Shown here piece by piece: positions 35,650-44,468 of a stretch of 64,000 bases of DNA (its first letter is position 1; every line of letters begins with the position of its first letter). Below the pieces are notes generated by a model. The model was not told the DNA's origin, did no database searches, and saw only the letters and a program-made list of their open reading frames with translations. Source of the stretch: Polaromonas sp. (GTDB lineage: Bacteria > Pseudomonadota > Gammaproteobacteria > Burkholderiales > Burkholderiaceae_C). Made by a program: the position numbers and the translations under genes. The stretch is from positions 463,238 to 527,237 of the forward strand of contig NZ_JABBPE010000008.1 of assembly GCF_012927455.1 (NCBI RefSeq), written 5' to 3'.

Positions 35650-36710
35650 GCGACGGCGTATTGCGTCTGCACCCACTCGCGATAAGCGCCGCTTTGCACA
35701 TGGGCGACCCACTCCGGGTTGGCCAAATACCACTGCACGGTCTTGCGGATGCCGGAATCGAAGGTCTCAGCTGGCTTCCAGCCCAGTTCGCGTTCGATCT
35801 TGCTGGCGTCGATGGCGTAGCGCCTGTCGTGGCCGGGGCGGTCTTTGACGCTGGTGATTTGAGTGCTGTAGCTGGCGCCGTCTGCCTTGGGGCGCATCTC
35901 GTCGAGCAACGCGCAAACGGTATGCACGATGTCGATGTTGGGCTTTTCGTTCCAGCCGCCGACGTTGTAGACCTCCCCCGGTTTTCCGGCATCTAGCACG
36001 CGGCGGATGGCGCTGCAGTGGTCTTTGACGTACAGCCAGTCGCGCACCTGCAGGCCGTCGCCGTACACCGGCAGGGCTTTGCCGGCCAGCGCGTTGACGA
36101 TCATCAGCGGAATGAGCTTTTCGGGGAAATGGTAGGGGCCGTAGTTGTTGGAGCAGTTGGTGGTGAGTATTGGCAGGCCGTAGGTGTGGTGGTAGGCGCG
36201 CACCAGGTGGTCGCTGGCAGCCTTGCTGGCCGAATAAGGGCTGTTCGGCTCGTAGCGGTGAGTTTCGGTAAAGGCCGGGTCGCTGGCGCTGAGCGAGCCG
36301 TAGACCTCGTCGGTGCTGACATGCAGCAAGCGGAAAGCGGTTTTGGCAGCGCTTTCAAGATTGCCCCAGTAAGCGCGCACGGCTTCGAGCAGGCGGAAAG
36401 TGCCAACGATGTTGGTTTGGATGAAGTCTTCAGGGCTGTGGATGGAGCGGTCCACATGGCTTTCGGCGGCAAAGTTAAGGACGGCGCGCGGCCGGTGCTG
36501 GGCCAGGAGGCTGGCGACCAGATCGGCGTCGCCAATGTCGCCCTGCACGAAAACATGGCGCGCGCTGCCTTGCAGGCTGGCCAGGGTTTCCAGATTGCCG
36601 GCGTAGGTCAGCTTGTCAAGATTGATGACGGACTCATCGCTTTGTGCCAGCCAGTCGAGGACGAAGTTGGCACCGATGAATCCGGCGCCGCCGGTTACGA
36701 GAATAGTCAT
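35646..36710 (-). CDS. rfbB: dTDP-glucose 4,6-dehydratase
   Basis: The 354-residue extended SDR has [30 protein letters not shown] and the catalytic [12 protein letters not shown]. It makes dTDP-4-keto-6-deoxyglucose, the branch point for rhamnose (rfbC, rfbD) and the 3-amino sugar (ketoisomerase and aminotransferase). It overlaps rfbD by 4 bp. Length and motifs are normal. Confidence 0.96.
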   Translation of the reverse strand: MTILVTGGAGFIGANFVLDWLAQSDESVINLDKLTYAGNLETLASLQGSARHVFVQGDIGDADLVASLLAQHRPRAVLNFAAESHVDRSIHSPEDFIQTNIVGTFRLLEAVRAYWGNLESAAKTAFRLLHVSTDEVYGSLSASDPAFTETHRYEPNSPYSASKAASDHLVRAYHHTYGLPILTTNCSNNYGPYHFPEKLIPLMIVNALAGKALPVYGDGLQVRDWLYVKDHCSAIRRVLDAGKPGEVYNVGGWNEKPNIDIVHTVCALLDEMRPKADGASYSTQITSVKDRPGHDRRYAIDASKIERELGWKPAETFDSGIRKTVQWYLANPEWVAHVQSGAYREWVQTQYAVA

Positions 36711-36745
36711 GGGAGGTTACCAATCATGGGCGTCAGGGCGCCGGC

Positions 36746-37645
36746 TTACTTGGGAGCGGCGGCCTCTTGCGATGGACGCGCATTTTGTGAGGATGATTTC
36801 AGTCCCATGGACCTCCGGATGCGCGCCAGCTTCTCGGCGGCTCTAGCGTTGGCTGCGGTTTTAAGTGCGATTTGCCGCATGAAGACAAACAGCACAAGCA
36901 GCAGCCCCGTCACCAGTGTGGCGCCAATCGCCAGCAGGGCTTTTTTGGGCTTGCTGGCCAACTGCGGCAGCGTGGGGGCTTGGATCAATTGCGCCGGGCT
37001 TATCAGGCCTTCGAGTTGCGCTTCGAGCGCGCTTACCTGTTTTTGTGCTTCTGCGGCAGTGTTCAGCAGTTCCGCGTAGCCTCGCCCCGGGTCATTGCCG
37101 CTGGTGATGGCGGCCGATGATTCCAGCCGACGGGCCAGAGTGGCGGCAGCGGTCTGGGCGTTTTTGAGGCGCATTTGAGCCTCGGCCAATTGGGTTTCCA
37201 GCCGCACCCGCGCGTTGGCCCTGGGCCGGCTTTCCTTGTAGGCTTGCAGCAGCAAGGCGTTGGCAATGGCCTGGGCCTGCACGGCGCTGCCGGCGGACAC
37301 TGTCAGCGTGAGCAGCTTGTCGGTTCTTCCAACGACGGCCTTGATTTGCCGGCGCAGTTCGGTGCGTGCTTCTTCAACCGTCTGGCCCTTGGCCAAGCCC
37401 AAGCTGGCGATCACCGGGTCCAGCACGGTAGCGGTGGTCATCAGGCTGGCCGGGAATTGCTCTGCCTGAAGCACCGCCACGCTTTCGTAAGTCTTTGGCC
37501 ATGCGAAGCCGATGCCGAGCGCGCACAAACCCACCAGCAGGGGACCGATGATCAGCAGTTTGAGGTTTTCCGCCAGCGTGACCAGCACGTCAAGCAGGCT
37601 GAACTCATCCAGGGTGGTGGAAAGGGGGCTTTGAATTTCATCCAT
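36746..37645 (-). CDS. wzz: Chain-length determinant protein (Wzz family)
   Basis: The 299-residue protein has an N-terminal membrane helix (residues about 32-50), a long coiled-coil periplasmic region and a second helix near residue 245 (ALLAIGATLVTGLLLVLFVF). This is the polysaccharide co-polymerase layout that sets O-antigen chain length together with Wzy. It is the most upstream gene of the locus, 35 bp before rfbB, and transcription of rfbBD probably begins above it. Confidence 0.9.
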   Translation of the reverse strand: MDEIQSPLSTTLDEFSLLDVLVTLAENLKLLIIGPLLVGLCALGIGFAWPKTYESVAVLQAEQFPASLMTTATVLDPVIASLGLAKGQTVEEARTELRRQIKAVVGRTDKLLTLTVSAGSAVQAQAIANALLLQAYKESRPRANARVRLETQLAEAQMRLKNAQTAAATLARRLESSAAITSGNDPGRGYAELLNTAAEAQKQVSALEAQLEGLISPAQLIQAPTLPQLASKPKKALLAIGATLVTGLLLVLFVFMRQIALKTAANARAAEKLARIRRSMGLKSSSQNARPSQEAAAPK

Positions 37646-37901
37646 TTATTGAGCAGACTTTTTAACCACAACCCGCAATTCTAAGGGCCGCGCTTCCACA
37701 TTGATTTACAGGTGTAAGGGCTGGCCGATGGGCGTACCATTTTTGACGGATGCAAACAAAGCAATCTCAAAGCGTGGCGTCCCAGAGCAGACGGCGCGGC
37801 GAATTGGGTTGCCCACGGAAGTTTCTAGAAGCCGGCCTCTACTTGCGGACGCGTGAAGACCGTATATTTTGAGTTCCCCCTCTTTTTTTCTGGAGTCAAC
37901 T

Positions 37902-38405
37902 ATGGTCAAGAAACAACAAACAACGAGTGATGACAACAAGGCAGAGCCGCCCTTGGGCAGCTCTGTCAAGGATTCGGCGCAGCAAATCTGGCTGGCGGGT
38001 CTTGGCGCTTTTTCCAGGGTGCAGGAAGAAGGCAGCAAGGTGTTTGAGGCGCTGACGAAAGAAGGCCAGGCGATACAGCGCAGAACGCAGGAAGCGGCTG
38101 GTGAAAAGATGGCAGAAGCAAGTAGCAAGATGACCAACATGGCCTCCGACATCCAGTCAAAGGCGGGCCAGCAGTGGGACAAGCTGGAAAACATCTTTGA
38201 AGAACGCGTGGCCAAGGCGCTGAACAAACTCGGCGTGCCCTCTGCCAGGGATGTGGAAGCGCTGACCGCGCGCATCGATGAACTTAACCAGAGCCTGCAA
38301 GAGATGAGCAGCAAGGCGCCTGCCGCTAAAACCACTGCAAAAACGGCTACCAAAAGGGCAGCCAGCCCTGCCGCCAAACGCCCGGCCGCTCGCCCCGCGG
38401 AGTGA
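37902..38405 (+). CDS. Phasin-like PHA granule-associated protein
   Basis: The 167-residue protein has the PhaF/PhaI-type domain (SAQQIWLAGLGAFSRVQEEG, then VFEALTKEGQ), long amphipathic helices, and an Ala/Lys/Pro-rich tail (AKTTAKTATKRAASPAAKRP) that could bind DNA as in PhaF. It would coat polyhydroxyalkanoate granules. The start at 37902 has a ggag site eight bases upstream; the earlier in-frame ATG at 37869 lacks one. A strong terminator follows. Confidence 0.9.
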   Translation: MVKKQQTTSDDNKAEPPLGSSVKDSAQQIWLAGLGAFSRVQEEGSKVFEALTKEGQAIQRRTQEAAGEKMAEASSKMTNMASDIQSKAGQQWDKLENIFEERVAKALNKLGVPSARDVEALTARIDELNQSLQEMSSKAPAAKTTAKTATKRAASPAAKRPAARPAE

Positions 38406-38433
38406 GCCCGCGCCGCGCGCGTTGCGCTTTTTG

Positions 38434-38460
38434 AAAAAAGGGACAGCTGTCCCTTTTTTT
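38434..38460 (+). terminator. Rho-independent terminator after the phasin gene
   Basis: A perfect palindrome with arms aaaaaagggaca and tgtcccttttttt, centred at 38446/38447, ends in a T-run. It lies 28 bp after the phasin stop and would also work in the reverse direction. Confidence 0.9.
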
Positions 38461-38564
38461 TCGCTTGGCGCCTGCCGCACCTTCGCCCCGGGTTGTGTGC
38501 GTATTCCCGAATTAGTCGCCCGCTGCCGCTGGGTTAGAGTACGGAACAACAACAGGGGACAAAC

Positions 38565-39236
38565 ATGGCGAAAAAAGCGCCGCGACGTACCGCGGAGCGC
38601 ATTCTGGAAGTCACGCTGGCGCTGTTCAACCGCTTTGGCGAGCCCAATGTTTCCACCACGCTGATCTCCGCCGAGCTGGGCATCAGCCCGGGCAACCTGT
38701 ACTACCACTACCCGGCCAAAGACGAGCTGATCAACGCGCTGTTCGACCGCTACGAAAAAGCCCTGAACGAGCTGCTTAACGCCAGCGACGCCGTGCGCAA
38801 CGTCGAAGACGCCTGGTTTTTCATGCACACGCTGTTTGAGCTAATCTGGCAATACCGCTTTTTATACCGCGATCTCAATGATTTATTGAGCAAGAACCGC
38901 CGGCTGGAAACGCATTTTCAAGCCGTGCTTAAAAACAAGACGCGCGCCGTCAAGACCCTGCTGGACGGCATGAGCCGCGCCGGCGCCATGACGACAGCTT
39001 CACGCGAACTTGAAGCCACGGCCACCAGCATGGTGGTGGTGCTGACTTACTGGCTTAGCTTTGAATACGTGCGCGACCCGCGCAACGCGCTGGAGCCGGC
39101 CAACGCGCAAGCCGCGCTGCTGCGCGGCGCGCACCATGTGCTCAATTTGCTGATTCCCTACCTTGAACCTGGCCAGCGCGCGCATTTGCAAGCGCTGGTG
39201 GGCGCCTACAGCAGCCCCGCTGGCACTAAAGGCTAA
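38565..39236 (+). CDS. TetR-family transcriptional regulator
   Basis: The 223-residue protein has a TetR helix-turn-helix (TAERILEVTLALFNRFGEPN, then GISPGNLYYHYPAKDELINA, residues about 8-55) and a larger helical C-terminal domain that likely binds a ligand. Its target and ligand are unknown; the neighbouring phasin gene and TPR-like gene are candidates. It stands 62 bp upstream of the TPR-like gene. Confidence 0.92.
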   Translation: MAKKAPRRTAERILEVTLALFNRFGEPNVSTTLISAELGISPGNLYYHYPAKDELINALFDRYEKALNELLNASDAVRNVEDAWFFMHTLFELIWQYRFLYRDLNDLLSKNRRLETHFQAVLKNKTRAVKTLLDGMSRAGAMTTASRELEATATSMVVVLTYWLSFEYVRDPRNALEPANAQAALLRGAHHVLNLLIPYLEPGQRAHLQALVGAYSSPAGTKG

Positions 39237-39298
39237 ACCGGCACTCTGACTGCACCGCCAAACCATAAAACTACAAGCCAACAATCAAGAGGCATCAC

Positions 39299-40072
39299 AT
39301 GACCCAATGGACCGCTTTTCCCCACGCTGGCGACTATGCCTTTGATGCCGCCAGCGTGAAAAAGAGCTGGGCTCGCCTGCATCAGGGCGACTGCGAAGCG
39401 CTGCCCGGGGAGGCCGCCGTGCTGCAGGCCTGGGTGCTGTTTCACAACGGCGAGTTTCAAGCCGCGGCGCAGGCCGGCCTTCAGGCTGGCGGCCAAGGCA
39501 TCACGGTGGCCAACAAAGCCACCAGCATTTACGCCAACTATCTGGAGGTCAAGGAAAAAAACAGGCTGGCGCTTTTCCTGGAAGTCGCCAGCCGGGCCGA
39601 GGCGCAGCAGGCGCTTGATCCGGACAACGCCAACGCCTGGTACTGGCAGGCCTACGCACTCGGGCGCTACAGCCAGGGCATCAGCGTGGCCAAGGCGCTG
39701 GCGCAGGGTTTGGGCGGCAAGGTCAAACAGGCGCTGGAGCAAACCATCAGGCTCTCGCCCCGGCACGCCGAAGCGCACATCGCGCTGGCCACCTTCCATG
39801 CCGAGGTGATTGACAAGGTGGGGGCGCTGATTGGCTGCATGACCTACGGGGCCAAAAAAGACCTCGGTTTGTCGCTCTACCAGGCGGGTTTGCAATTTCA
39901 CTCCGGCTGCGCGATTGCGTTGATGGAATATGCCAACGGCATGCTCATGCTGGAAGGCGACAAAAGCATGGCGCAAGCGACCGCGCTTTATGAGCAGGCG
40001 GCGGCCGTCCCGGCGGCCGACGCCGCCGAGCGGCTGGGTATGGACATGGCCAGGGCTGGACTGAAGGACTGA
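39299..40072 (+). CDS. TPR-like hypothetical protein
   Basis: The 257-residue protein lacks a signal peptide and is made of helical tetratricopeptide-like repeats (for example AEAQQALDPDNANAWYWQAY and LEQTIRLSPRHAEAHIALAT). No catalytic motif is seen. It probably mediates protein contacts in the cytoplasm. It may share a transcript with the TetR gene upstream, and a terminator follows at 40103. I do not recognise a specific function. Confidence 0.8.
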   Translation: MTQWTAFPHAGDYAFDAASVKKSWARLHQGDCEALPGEAAVLQAWVLFHNGEFQAAAQAGLQAGGQGITVANKATSIYANYLEVKEKNRLALFLEVASRAEAQQALDPDNANAWYWQAYALGRYSQGISVAKALAQGLGGKVKQALEQTIRLSPRHAEAHIALATFHAEVIDKVGALIGCMTYGAKKDLGLSLYQAGLQFHSGCAIALMEYANGMLMLEGDKSMAQATALYEQAAAVPAADAAERLGMDMARAGLKD

Positions 40073-40102
40073 AGGACTGAGTTTCTGGCATCTGCCTTCA
40101 GG

Positions 40103-40140
40103 AAAGAGCAGCCCGGTCAACAGACTTGGTTGCTCTTTTT
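40103..40140 (+). terminator. Rho-independent terminator
   Basis: Arms aaagagca (40103-40110) and tgctcttt (40131-40138) are followed by a long T-run to 40143. It lies 31 bp after the TPR-like gene. The T-run merges with the start of a dispersed repeat copy. Confidence 0.75.
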
Positions 40141-40190
40141 TTTATAGCTGCTCGCGCCCGTCCTGATTGGGCTAGGGGCCTATTTCGTTC
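40136..40190. repeat. Dispersed palindromic repeat copy
   Basis: The segment tatagctgctcgcgcccgtc and the following tgattgggctaggggcctat are a clear copy of the family repeat, lying between convergent genes. Confidence 0.8.
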
Positions 40191-40238
40191 TTATTCCAGC
40201 CTACGCGAGACATGGCGCCCGGCACAGTGCGCCTGCCC

Positions 40239-40886
40239 TCACCCTGCGGCTGCCGCCTCTTTCCATGGCTTGCCCCTATACCAGGCATGCTGCGCTAGCC
40301 GCAGCAGCGGTTTGTCGCCCGCCGTGTCGCCATAGGCATGAAGCGTTAACGCGTTCAAGGACGCCGCATCAAAACGCTGGGCCAGCCAGCTTTGCAGGCG
40401 CAGCACTTTCTGCTCGCCGTAACAGTTGGGGGTACGCATGCGGCCGGTCAGGCGCTCGCCCTGCACTTGCATTTCGGTGCAGATCAGCCCGTTAAAGCCC
40501 AGCTCGCGAGCGACGCGGGCGAGGTAAATGTCGGGTGAAGCGCTCACCAGCACGCAGCAATGCCCGGCCTGCTGGTGCTCAGCCAGGCGCGCCATCGTCC
40601 AGGGGCGCAACTGGCCGGACAAGTCGCGGGCCAGCCAGCGCGCGGTCCAGTCATCGGCCTGCGCCGTGCTCACGCCGCTGAGCGTGGCGCGCAGCAGCCG
40701 CGCCTTGGCCACGTCGTTGCGCAGCAACCGCAGTGCGTAGGCGGCCAGCCACGGCGAGCACGTCAACAGCGCCAGCAAAAAGCGTGGCCAGCCCAAGCCA
40801 CGCGCCAAAAACGGTATTAAGGTGTCGCGCCGCGTCAGCGTGCCGTCGAAGTCAAAGGCGGCGACCACGCTCGTCACGGCGGGCAT
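40239..40886 (-). CDS. HAD-IB family phosphatase
   Basis: The 215-residue protein has the HAD motifs AAFDFDGTLTRRDTLIPF (nucleophile Asp), VSASPDIYLARVAREL and AYGDTAGDKPLL, as in the phosphoserine-phosphatase-like IB subfamily. The ATG at 40886 is preferred over a TTG at 40901. It overlaps the GT39 gene by 13 bp. In an operon with a decaprenyl-phosphate phosphoribosyltransferase, it is a good candidate for the phosphatase that removes the 5-phosphate from the lipid-linked ribose; that role is inference from context. Confidence 0.85.
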   Translation of the reverse strand: MPAVTSVVAAFDFDGTLTRRDTLIPFLARGLGWPRFLLALLTCSPWLAAYALRLLRNDVAKARLLRATLSGVSTAQADDWTARWLARDLSGQLRPWTMARLAEHQQAGHCCVLVSASPDIYLARVARELGFNGLICTEMQVQGERLTGRMRTPNCYGEQKVLRLQSWLAQRFDAASLNALTLHAYGDTAGDKPLLRLAQHAWYRGKPWKEAAAAG

Positions 40887-42439
40887 CGCACCTGTCCGCA
40901 ATAGCGCTCACAAAACGGGCAGCCGGTCATCGGCAGGGCACGCGGAATGTTGTAGAAGCGCTTGTAGATGGTGCCCAGCACGCCCTGCCGGTAAGCCTCG
41001 TATTGAAACCCCGTGCCTTCCACCGCATAAAACGGCACGCCGTTCTGCATGAAGCTGAGCACGCGCACGGACTCAAAATAAGGCTGAAATTCCTGCAGCT
41101 GCGGTGGCTCGGTGACGATGACACGGATGGTTTTCCCCTGGTAGAGCGAAAAGTCCACCAGCATGTCGTCTTGCCGGGCGTGAAATTTGCCAACGCCAAA
41201 CACCGGCATGTACTGACGCCGCTCGAAACCGTAAATCGACGCGGCGGTGTAGGCCTCGGCCATCAGCACCACGCCGGGGCGGCTGAGCTGCTGCAGAATT
41301 TCAGCGGTTTTGTAGCTGCGGATGATGGACGGGTAGATCTTGCTGCTCTTCCAGTTGTCCAGCGTTGTCAGATACAGCCCCGCCACCAGCAGCACATGCA
41401 GGGCGGTAAACACGGCCAGGCCCTTGGCGCAGGGCTTGAGCTTGCCTGCCGGCAAGGCAAAGGCCAAAAACGCAAAACCGAAGGGGTAAAACGACAGCGC
41501 CCAGTGCAGGCCAATCACTTTTTTGAACGACAGCAGCGCAAAGAACAGCAGCGGCACCAGCACCAGGCAGGCCAGCAGGTGCTGCGATGGCGCGCCAGAC
41601 CTGGCATTTTGCAGCAGCGCCTTGCGCTGGCGCAGCGCCAGCCACAGCGCGGCGGGCGTGATCAGGTAAGCCATCATGCCGAGGTAGAGCAGCGGCTTGC
41701 GCCACTCGAACAACTCGGCCTCGTTGCGGTTGTAGAGGTTGAACATGATGTTCGACCAGCCATGCGACAGGTTGTAGGCGATGTTGATGGCCGGGCCTGG
41801 CAGGGCACAAACCACCAGCAGCGCCAGTCCGGCCAGCCGCTGGCGCCGGTACAGCGCAAAGTAAACCAGGTAGGTCAGGCCCAGCACCACCGAGAAATAC
41901 TTGGACAAAAAGGCGCAGCCCAAAAACACGCCTGACAGCGCATACAGGCCACAGGCCGCGCGGTCCAGCGTCTGGCGCTGCTCGGCACGCAGCAAGGCGG
42001 CGGCCGACAGCACCGACCAGAAAATCAGCGGTGTGTCGGTGGTGATCAGCACGTTGAGCCAGTTCAATGGCGCCAGCCAGAAAAACAGCACAGCCCAGGC
42101 CGCGCGCACACGGTCCAGCGGCTTGAGCCCCCACCACAGCGCGCCGCCCAGGGCCAGCGGCAGCAACAGCACCGGCAGTCGTATCGACCAGACGCTGTCG
42201 CCCAGCGCGGCCCGCATCAGGGCAATCAGCCAGCCGACCATGGGCGGGTGATCGGAGTAGCCCCAGTCGGGGTAGACCCCCCACCAGTAGAAAAACGCCT
42301 CGTCGCCGGTGATCGGGAAGGTGACGGCGATCCAGCAGCGCAGCAGCAGCGAAGCCAGCCCAACGGCCAGCAGCCAGCGGCTCAACGTGGCGGTGGTGGC
42401 GTTGGTGGAAGAAAAAACGGTCGGGTGGGTCTGGGGCAT
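40874..42439 (-). CDS. GT39/ArnT-like membrane glycosyltransferase
   Basis: The 521-residue protein has 10-12 membrane helices and a large loop near the N-terminus with the acidic motif PITGDEAFFYWWG and YSDHPPMVGWLIALM, the signature of the PMT/ArnT clan that uses polyprenyl-phosphate sugars as donors in the periplasm. It is the third gene of a four-gene minus-strand operon. The donor could be the lipid-linked pentose made by the UbiA-type enzyme; the acceptor is unknown. Confidence 0.9.
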   Translation of the reverse strand: MPQTHPTVFSSTNATTATLSRWLLAVGLASLLLRCWIAVTFPITGDEAFFYWWGVYPDWGYSDHPPMVGWLIALMRAALGDSVWSIRLPVLLLPLALGGALWWGLKPLDRVRAAWAVLFFWLAPLNWLNVLITTDTPLIFWSVLSAAALLRAEQRQTLDRAACGLYALSGVFLGCAFLSKYFSVVLGLTYLVYFALYRRQRLAGLALLVVCALPGPAINIAYNLSHGWSNIMFNLYNRNEAELFEWRKPLLYLGMMAYLITPAALWLALRQRKALLQNARSGAPSQHLLACLVLVPLLFFALLSFKKVIGLHWALSFYPFGFAFLAFALPAGKLKPCAKGLAVFTALHVLLVAGLYLTTLDNWKSSKIYPSIIRSYKTAEILQQLSRPGVVLMAEAYTAASIYGFERRQYMPVFGVGKFHARQDDMLVDFSLYQGKTIRVIVTEPPQLQEFQPYFESVRVLSFMQNGVPFYAVEGTGFQYEAYRQGVLGTIYKRFYNIPRALPMTGCPFCERYCGQVRCPP

Positions 42440-42490
42440 GAAATGTTGACGGGGAACGGCCAGGTGCTGGCCGGACTCAAGAGGGAAGCG

Positions 42491-43483
42491 CTAGCGGAAA
42501 CTGATTTCCTTGCGAATGGCCGCACTATAAAGCAAGCTCAGCAGCCCGATGGCGACGGCCAGCCACAGCGTCAGCAGGCGCACCAGCACGGTGATGGTGA
42601 GCGCTGCGGCGGGCGTCGCGCCCTGCGCGACCAGCAAACCGGTCAGCACGGCTTCGGTGCCGCCCAGCCCTGCCGGCAGCGCCGACAGCGCGCCGGCCAC
42701 CATGGCCACCGCGTAAAAGCCGCTGGCCGTCAGCCAAGGGATATCCACCTGCAGTTCCTGGCAGATCAGCCAGACCGCCAGCCCCTGCGCGGCCCAGGCG
42801 GCCAGGGTCAAAGTCAGCCAGCGCAGCGGGCGCAGCGCCAGGCATTGCCAGGCTTCCTTCAGCCAGCCCAGGCGTTGGCGCAGCGCCTGCCGGCGCAGTA
42901 TCAGCAAACCCAGCAGCAGCGTGAGCAGCAGCACAGCGGCGGCCAATCCCAGCAGCAGCGCGGGACGGGCCGGCCCGGCGCCACGGCTGAATAGCCAACC
43001 CAGCACCGGCAGACACAGCAGCAGCAGGCACAGCAGGTCGGCCAGCCGCTCTGCGCCGAAGATCGCCAGGCTTTGCCGGGGCGTCAGGGGCTGGTGCGCC
43101 AGCAGCAGGCCGCGCATGGCCTCGCCGACATTGCCGGGCGTGGGCGTGAAGGCGTAGCCGGCTAGGTACAGGCGCAGGCCCTGCAGCCAGCCAAAATGCC
43201 TTTCAAAATGCGCCATCCACAGGCGCCAGCGAACACCGCGCAGCACATAGCTGAGCAGGCACAAGGCGGCGGCTTGCAAGCCGGTCCATGATCCCAGGCG
43301 GGCCAGCGAGGCACGCGGGCTGTCACCCCAGATCAGCAGGACGGCCGCATAGACCGTGGCGACCAGGCCCAGCACCAGCAGCAGTTGCTTGATCGGTAAC
43401 CGGATGGCTGGCTTGATGGGTGGCTGGATGACGGGTCCGGCAGGCGCAGGGTCGGCCGCCTGCGGTCCGGCGTCATGCGTCAT
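42491..43483 (-). CDS. Flippase-like membrane protein (LPG-synthase TM domain, UPF0104)
   Basis: The 330-residue protein has about eight membrane helices, with AGYAFTPTPGNVGEAMRGLL near residue 108 and SALPAGLGGTEAVLTGLLVA, hallmarks of the AglD2/UPF0104 family found with glycosylation genes. It could move lipid-linked sugars across the membrane. The start lies in an array of cgtcatg heptamers; ATG 43483 gives MTHDAGPQ, while the next ATG upstream is out of frame and stops after five codons. It starts 11 bp after the UbiA-type gene. Confidence 0.87.
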   Translation of the reverse strand: MTHDAGPQAADPAPAGPVIQPPIKPAIRLPIKQLLLVLGLVATVYAAVLLIWGDSPRASLARLGSWTGLQAAALCLLSYVLRGVRWRLWMAHFERHFGWLQGLRLYLAGYAFTPTPGNVGEAMRGLLLAHQPLTPRQSLAIFGAERLADLLCLLLLCLPVLGWLFSRGAGPARPALLLGLAAAVLLLTLLLGLLILRRQALRQRLGWLKEAWQCLALRPLRWLTLTLAAWAAQGLAVWLICQELQVDIPWLTASGFYAVAMVAGALSALPAGLGGTEAVLTGLLVAQGATPAAALTITVLVRLLTLWLAVAIGLLSLLYSAAIRKEISFR

Positions 43484-43496
43484 GCGTCATGCGTCA
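43471..43496. repeat. Heptamer tandem repeat (cgtcatg) at a gene junction
   Basis: Three exact units of cgtcatg at 43471-43491 and a partial fourth span the start of the flippase-like gene and the stop of the UbiA-type gene. Each unit supplies a potential ATG on the minus strand in a different frame. A change in unit number would alter which start is used. Confidence 0.85.
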
Positions 43497-44390
43497 CACA
43501 CGCTTGCTCAAGAAGATCGCCAGCCACAGCAGGCCGGCTCCCAAAATCCACGGGTCGCGCAGCATGTCGCGCGCCACGTCTTCGCCGCGGCCGCGGTGCA
43601 CCTGGTAGGTGTAGCGCAGCATCGCAAAAATCACCACCGGCACGGTGTAAAGCAGACGCTCGCCGTGCTGCAGTTGCGCCTCGGGGCTGGTGGCAAACAG
43701 GCTGTAGGTGGTCAGCGTGGCGGTCATGGCCATGGCGATGAAGGTGTCCAGCAAGGCCGGCGGGTAGTGCTCGAGTACGGCGCGCTGGCTGCTCTCGTCA
43801 TGAAAACTCTCGGCCCGGCGTTTGGAAAAGCCGAGGAACAGCGCGATGAAAATGCCGGTCAGCAGCAACCAGCGCGAGGGCGGTATGCCGACCGCCACGG
43901 TGCCTGCCAGCAACCTGAGCATGAAGCCCGAGGCGATGATGGATACATCAACCACCGGCACCCGCTTTAGCCGCCAGGAATACGCCAGATTGAGCACCGC
44001 ATAAGCCCCCAGCAACAGCAGCAGCGTGCGGTTGCCGGCGGCCAGCAGCAGGCCCGCCGCCAGTAGCGCCCCCGCCACTATTAAGGCCAGGGGGACCGAC
44101 ACTGCGCCCGAGGCCAACGGCCGGTTGCGCTTGACGGGATGCAGGGCATCGCTGGCGCGGTCATGCCAGTCGTTGATGATGTAGACCATGCTGGAAAAGC
44201 AGCAAAACGCCGCGAAAGCGTAAAAGACACGCAGCGTCAAAGGGCCGTCCTGCCAGGACTGGCTGAACACCAGGCCGGCAAAGACAAAGCCATTTTTTAG
44301 CCACTGGTGCGGCCGCATCAACTGAAGCAACTTGACGAACACAAGCAAAGAGGGCGGCGAAGAAGGCATCAGAGAGAAACGCGACAGCAT
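43494..44390 (-). CDS. UbiA-family decaprenyl-phosphate phosphoribosyltransferase-like protein
   Basis: The 298-residue membrane protein has LMRPHQWLKNGFVFAGLVFS, the Asp-rich motif N73-D74-xx-D77-xxx-D81 (INDWHDRASDALHPVKRNRP) and DVSIIASGFMLRLLAG with FLGFSKRRAE. These features mark the subgroup that joins PRPP to decaprenyl phosphate (DPPR synthase, UbiA/Rv3806c type) rather than quinone prenyltransferases. The start is uncertain (ATG 44390 or 44369). It is the first gene of the operon with flippase-like, GT39 and HAD-IB genes, pointing to a lipid-linked pentose pathway. Confidence 0.88.
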   Translation of the reverse strand: MLSRFSLMPSSPPSLLVFVKLLQLMRPHQWLKNGFVFAGLVFSQSWQDGPLTLRVFYAFAAFCCFSSMVYIINDWHDRASDALHPVKRNRPLASGAVSVPLALIVAGALLAAGLLLAAGNRTLLLLLGAYAVLNLAYSWRLKRVPVVDVSIIASGFMLRLLAGTVAVGIPPSRWLLLTGIFIALFLGFSKRRAESFHDESSQRAVLEHYPPALLDTFIAMAMTATLTTYSLFATSPEAQLQHGERLLYTVPVVIFAMLRYTYQVHRGRGEDVARDMLRDPWILGAGLLWLAIFLSKRV

Positions 44391-44468
44391 GGGGGCAAAA
44401 AAAATATCATTCGAGCATAACTGACAGGGTCGGCCACGCAGGTTTCTGAATACAGCCAAAATCGGTAC

